A DNA stretch of 44,187 nucleotides from Clostridia bacterium (GTDB taxonomy: Bacteria > Bacillota_A > Clostridia > Christensenellales > Aristaeellaceae): NCBI GenBank assembly GCA_025997215.1, contig BNUH01000020.1:1-44187 (forward strand). Direction: 5' to 3'. The translations under genes and the position numbers were made by a program. Below the pieces are notes generated by a model, which made no database searches, was not told where the DNA came from, and saw only the letters and a list, made by a program, of their open reading frames with translations. This document shows, piece by piece, positions 41,030 through 44,187 of the stretch (position 1 is its first letter; every line of letters begins with the position of its first letter).

Positions 41030-41407
41030 ATGGATCCATTCGCCATGCAATTAACCCAGAGGATCGCGCGGCATCTGGAGGATAAGCGCGCCGAGGACAT
41101 CATCGCGCTGGATGTGTCGCACCTGACGATTATTGCGGATACGATGGTCATTGCCTCCGGACGGTCTGCGCTGCAGGTCCGCGCGCTGTACGATTCACTC
41201 ACCGAGGCGCTGGAGGCGGAGGGTGTATTTCCCCGCCGGAAGGAAGGCGCTTCAGAAGGCCGCTGGATTGTCGCGGATTTCGGGCACGTGATTGTTCACC
41301 TCTTCCACGAGCAGGAGCGGGCATACTACAATCTGGAGCGCCTGTGGGCGGACGGTTCGAATAAGATTAACGTTGGGAACGTTGAGCTTAATGAAGCTGC
41401 AACGTGA
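41030..41407 (+). CDS. rsfS: Ribosomal silencing factor RsfS
   Basis: Binds L14 and blocks subunit joining when nutrients are scarce. Family marks are KRAEDIIALDVSHLTIIADTMVIASGRS near residue 20, then EGASEGRWIVADFGHVIVHLFHEQERAYYNLERLWADG. Length is normal at 125 aa. The ATG at 41030 follows AAGGGGAG. It follows the nadD-yqeK fusion by 15 bp and ends six bases from the convergent trpB2. Confidence 0.95.
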   Translation: MDPFAMQLTQRIARHLEDKRAEDIIALDVSHLTIIADTMVIASGRSALQVRALYDSLTEALEAEGVFPRRKEGASEGRWIVADFGHVIVHLFHEQERAYYNLERLWADGSNKINVGNVELNEAAT

Positions 41408-41413
41408 TTTACC

Positions 41414-42793
41414 TTATACGTTAATATTGGGCAGCGAGTCGAATCCCTTCTGCAGATCCGCGTCGGTGGGGATATAGTCGGTCATCTTGCCGGAGTTGTA
41501 CGACATGTACGCCGCCATGTCGAAGTAACCCGTGCCCGTCAGACCGAAGAGGATGGTCTTGTGCTCGCCGGTCTCCTTGCACTTGAGCGCTTCATCGATG
41601 GCGACACGGATGGCGTGAGCGGATTCCGGAGCGGGCAGCGTGCCTTCACAGCGTGAGAAGAATACGGCGGCGTCGAATACCTTGCTTTGCTCTACGGCGC
41701 GGGCTTCGTCCAACAGGCCGTCGTGGTATAATTTGGAAACAATCGGGCTCATGCCATGGTAACGCAAACCTCCGGCGTGATTCGAGGACGGGATGAACCC
41801 CGCACCCAGCGTGTACATGCGCAGCAACGGTGTCGTGCGGCCCGTGTCGCCGAAGTCATACGCGTATCTGCCGCGCGTCATCGACGGGCAGGACGCAGGT
41901 TCAACCGCTATGAAGTGTGGCGCGCGCTTGCCCTGCAGTTTGTCGCGCATATACGGCGCGATCAATCCGCCCAGGTTGGAACCGCCGCCAGCACAGCCTA
42001 TCAATACGTCGGGATAGACGTCATATTTTTCCAGCGCGGCCTTGGTCTCCAGGCCTATGATGGATTGGTGGAGCAGCACGTGGTTCAGCACGCTGCCCAG
42101 TACATAGCGGGTATTCTCGGAGGTCACCGCGCGCTCGATCGCCTCGGATATGGCGCAGCCCAGGCTGCCGCCCGTGCCGGGGTTCTCCTCGAGGATCTTC
42201 CGGCCAACGGCGGTCATGTCGGATGGCGATGCGAAAACCTGCGCGCCATACGTCTCCATGACGGCCTTGCGGTAGGGCTTCTGCTCGGCGGATATCTTCA
42301 CCATAAACACAGTCAGCGGCAGACCGTAATACGCGCACGCCATGGACAGCGCGGTGCCCCATTGCCCGGCACCGGTCTCGGTGGTCAGCGCCGAAAGCCC
42401 CTGCTGCTTGGCGTAGTAGGCTTGCGCGGCGGCCGAATTCAGCTTGTGGGAGCCGGAGGTATTCGTGCCCTCGAATTTGTAGTAGATGTGCGCAGGCGTA
42501 TCCAGCGCCTTTTCCAGGCAGTATGCGCGCAGAACCGGGGAAGGCCGGTACATCTTATAGAAATCCTGAATCCCTTGCGGGATGGGGATGAACGGCGTCG
42601 TGTCGTCCAACTCCTGACGCGCCAAATCCTCGCAGAATAGTGGCTTCAGCGCGTCCAAGCCCACGACGGAACCGTCCGCCGGGCTGCGCATGGGATCGGG
42701 CTTGGCCGTCATGTCGGCGCGCAGGTTGTACCAGGATGTGGGCATCTCGGATTCGCTCAAGTAAATTTTATACGGAATGCTGGAAGCTGACAT
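41414..42793 (-). CDS. trpB2: TrpB2-type tryptophan synthase beta-like PLP enzyme
   Basis: Uses PLP to join indole and serine (or phosphoserine) to tryptophan; TrpB2 proteins often work without TrpA. Landmarks are RPSPVLRAYCLEKAL, YYKFEGTNTSGSHKLNSAAAQAYYAKQQG with the PLP Lys, LTTETGAGQWGTALS, a GCAGGGSNLGG phosphate loop and HAGGLRYHGM. The protein is of TrpB2 length (about 459 aa). The ATG at 42793 lies seven bases after AAAGGGG; an ATG six bases upstream is too close to that site. No other trp gene is nearby, and a tryptophan T-box controls it. Confidence 0.94.
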   Translation of the reverse strand: MSASSIPYKIYLSESEMPTSWYNLRADMTAKPDPMRSPADGSVVGLDALKPLFCEDLARQELDDTTPFIPIPQGIQDFYKMYRPSPVLRAYCLEKALDTPAHIYYKFEGTNTSGSHKLNSAAAQAYYAKQQGLSALTTETGAGQWGTALSMACAYYGLPLTVFMVKISAEQKPYRKAVMETYGAQVFASPSDMTAVGRKILEENPGTGGSLGCAISEAIERAVTSENTRYVLGSVLNHVLLHQSIIGLETKAALEKYDVYPDVLIGCAGGGSNLGGLIAPYMRDKLQGKRAPHFIAVEPASCPSMTRGRYAYDFGDTGRTTPLLRMYTLGAGFIPSSNHAGGLRYHGMSPIVSKLYHDGLLDEARAVEQSKVFDAAVFFSRCEGTLPAPESAHAIRVAIDEALKCKETGEHKTILFGLTGTGYFDMAAYMSYNSGKMTDYIPTDADLQKGFDSLPNINV

Positions 42794-42823
42794 AGTCATA
42801 CCCCTTTCTTATTTACAATTACA

Positions 42824-43190
42824 ACAAAAAACCCTCGTCCCGGTACGTTCCCGAACGTCAACACGCTCAAAGGAACTCCAACATAGGGACAAGAGCCAGC
42901 TCGGTAAAACCGAAACTCCTGCGGTGCCACCCCAATTGGCGCATACGCGCCCGCTCATCGCGCACCCATCCTGGCATTATAACCAGGCGTCCGATGCGTT
43001 CTCCCCGATAACGGCGGGAAAACCGTCCTAAACTAATCCATCGCGCTTAACAATGTTAGACAAACTCGGCGATGTTTCGTCCGGCCCTCATCAGCCCATT
43101 CAACCACGGATACGTGCCGCACTCCCACCGCCGGCGGCTCTCTTGAACGCTTTCCATCGGTCTACTCACACTGAATCGCGGGTTTTGAAT
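42824..43190 (-). ncRNA. T-box riboswitch (tRNA-Trp) upstream of trpB2
   Basis: The 524-bp gap from 42794 to 43317 is mostly this leader. On the minus strand AGAGAGCC opens stem I at about 43144. GAA-UGG-GC in the specifier loop puts UGG (43098-43096) as the tryptophan codon. The T-box GGGGTGGCACCGCA lies at 42933-42920. The terminator stem CUCUUGUCCC/GGGACGAGGG (42895-42886 with 42841-42832) is followed by a U-run from 42830. Uncharged tRNA-Trp should allow read-through into trpB2. Confidence 0.92.
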
Positions 43191-43196
43191 ATAGTT

Positions 43197-43225
43197 ACTT
43201 TACCACGGATCGAGGGTGGTGTCAA
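43197..43225 (-). promoter_or_regulatory. Promoter of the trpB2 T-box leader
   Basis: TTGACA (43225-43220), a 17-bp spacer and TAAAGT (43202-43197) on the minus strand precede the T-box RNA. Confidence 0.8.
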
Positions 43226-43317
43226 TGGTTTTTTCAATGGCTCTTATTAACTCGTGATTTAATTATCAAGGGGATTGTGTTAGAATAAATGTGGTTGGAG
43301 AATGGGCTGAATGAGGG

Positions 43318-43962
43318 ATGGGTGCAAGGGTGGGTAGCATCGAAACCAGAAAGATACTTCCTGCGAGGTATGATAAGGTATTCGGCGGCCGGCTTAAAGA
43401 AGGTCAGCCTTATACAAAGTTGAAGAAGGTTGTTTCTTTGATCATAACCACAGAGGATGCTATCCCCGAAACTGATGAGGATAGCGATTACCTGCATGTG
43501 TTTGAGGTATACGACAAGAAGCACAAGGTATTACTATCTAAAAAGTGGGAAATACGACTGTTCGAGTTGAGCAAACTACCTGTAACATCAGATGGGACGA
43601 TAGAATGGACATGGGGAAGCCTGTTAGTTGCTGAAGAGGAGGCGCAATTTAATATGTTAGCAACGACTTATCCAGAAGTGGCAGAGGCGGTAAAGGCCAT
43701 TAAGGAGTTGTCCGCCGATCCAGTATTCAGATACGAGGCATTTTTAATTGAGAAAGCCAAGCGGGATTGGCTGTTGAGCATGGAAAGCTCTAAGGATGAG
43801 GGGTTCGATGAAGGGATAGGGGTTGGCGAGCAGAGAGGTCGCTTAAATGCGGCTATTGATGCAATCAAAAACGGTGTATTTCAGCCAGCTGTAGTAGCTG
43901 CGATTGGAGATATTGACTTTGATCGAGCAGAGGAGCTAATAGCTCAATATGCTTCAAAATGA
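43318..43962 (+). pseudogene. Rpn-type PD-(D/E)XK nuclease, 5'-truncated
   Basis: Rpn proteins are nucleases that promote recombination and are found in many copies in Clostridia. The product has the second half of the family: RLKEGQPYTKLKKVVSLIIT, YLHVFEVYDKKHKVLLSKKWEIRLFELSKLP, then a helical part and an end with repeats of Gly/Glu (DEGFDEGIGVGEQRGR). The N-terminal part with the catalytic Asp and Glu-x-Gln/Lys is missing. No ribosome site fits the ATG at 43318, and no continuation is found upstream, where the trpB2 promoter lies. It is followed by a transposase start. Confidence 0.6.
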
Positions 43963-44095
43963 AACAAGGCTCGGTGATTTGAAGAAAAGAATTAAGTTCA
44001 CATTCCTGGTTTTTTTGCTCTCCAGTAGAGACTGCCGCACAGAATGTGTAAACCTCCAAAAACAGAACCAAACTAGAGTTAGGGGAGGGAAGAAA

Positions 44096-44187
44096 ATGGC
44101 AAAGAAAGCAAAGGGAGAAAAGAGCCTGCTGCGCCAGTTGATGGAGGAGCGCGGGGTAAAGGATCTGGGCGGAGTACACGCCTTGGT
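44096..44187 (+). mobile_element. IS256-family transposase, N-terminus only (runs off the window)
   Basis: ATG at 44096 follows GGGGAGGGA. The 30 codons present read MAKKAKGEKSLLRQLMEERG and then VKDLGGVHAL, matching the N-terminus of IS256-family (Mutator-type) transposases, which have LLxQLMEE and GVxxL motifs before the DDE domain. The left end of the element is probably around 44027-44031 (GAGACTGCC), but I cannot confirm the terminal repeat because the right end is outside. Confidence 0.7.

Noticed and set aside
41756..42640. Rightward 294-codon frame opposite trpB2
   Set aside because: Arg/Gly-rich shadow frame inside a clear PLP enzyme gene.

Overview
The window comes from a Gram-positive, low-G+C-type phylum bacterium of the class Clostridia (Bacillota), although the DNA itself is fairly G+C-rich. 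Evidence: two T-box leaders, vegetative sigma-A promoters with 17-bp spacers, strong AGGAGG ribosome sites, a SpoIIIAH-like sporulation protein, the Asp23/AmaP/DUF2273 envelope trio, and the Clostridia gene orders asp23-nusB-xseA-xseB-ispA and obgE-yhbY-nadD-yqeK-rsfS. The carbohydrate genes suggest a gut or plant-fibre habitat. Placement below class is not possible from this sequence alone.

Layout. (1) 1-3060: AT-richer accessory DNA. A MalT-like ATPase regulator lacks its C-terminal HTH. It is followed by a 160-bp miniature inverted-repeat element and a pile of broken genes: a marR 5' end cut by an IS630-type insertion, the transposase 3' end, an unidentified 3' gene end and an araC 5' end. 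(2) 3061-13843: a divergent carbohydrate locus. Leftward run an LplB/LplC-type permease pair, a solute-binding protein and a GH106-like glycoside hydrolase. Rightward run an AraA/FucI-like isomerase and an uncharacterised 834-aa protein. The shared 240-bp control region has a promoter for each side, abutting direct repeats and palindromes. lplB carries one in-frame TAG. (3) 13844-16118: a second decayed region with a broken dppD/oppD, a resolvase 5' fragment, a phage-protein fragment and a chain of five hairpins.

(4) 16119-26298: mostly leftward housekeeping genes: a UroD-family protein, murG, T-box-controlled proS, a nitroreductase, mnmE, ychF, two sugar-phosphate-isomerase-like TIM barrels and an archaeal-type cofactor-independent phosphoglycerate mutase. 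(5) 26401-29655: two unrecognised exported proteins, one Cys-rich and one with a possible papain-like Cys/His pair, translationally coupled to kduI. (6) 29700-41407: a long rightward housekeeping run: spoIIIAH-like, asp23, amaP, DUF2273, nusB, folD, xseA, xseB, ispA, yuiD-like, obgE, yhbY, nadD-yqeK fusion and rsfS. One membrane gene, possibly Mrr-like, lies on the opposite strand. (7) 41414-44187: trpB2 under a tryptophan T-box (UGG specifier), then a truncated Rpn-type nuclease and the start of an IS256-family transposase running off the end.

The GH106-like enzyme, LplABC-type transporter, isomerase-like protein and KduI together point to use of pectin-derived (rhamnose/uronate) oligosaccharides. 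That is inference from families, not shown by the sequence. No CRISPR array, rRNA or tRNA gene was recognised.
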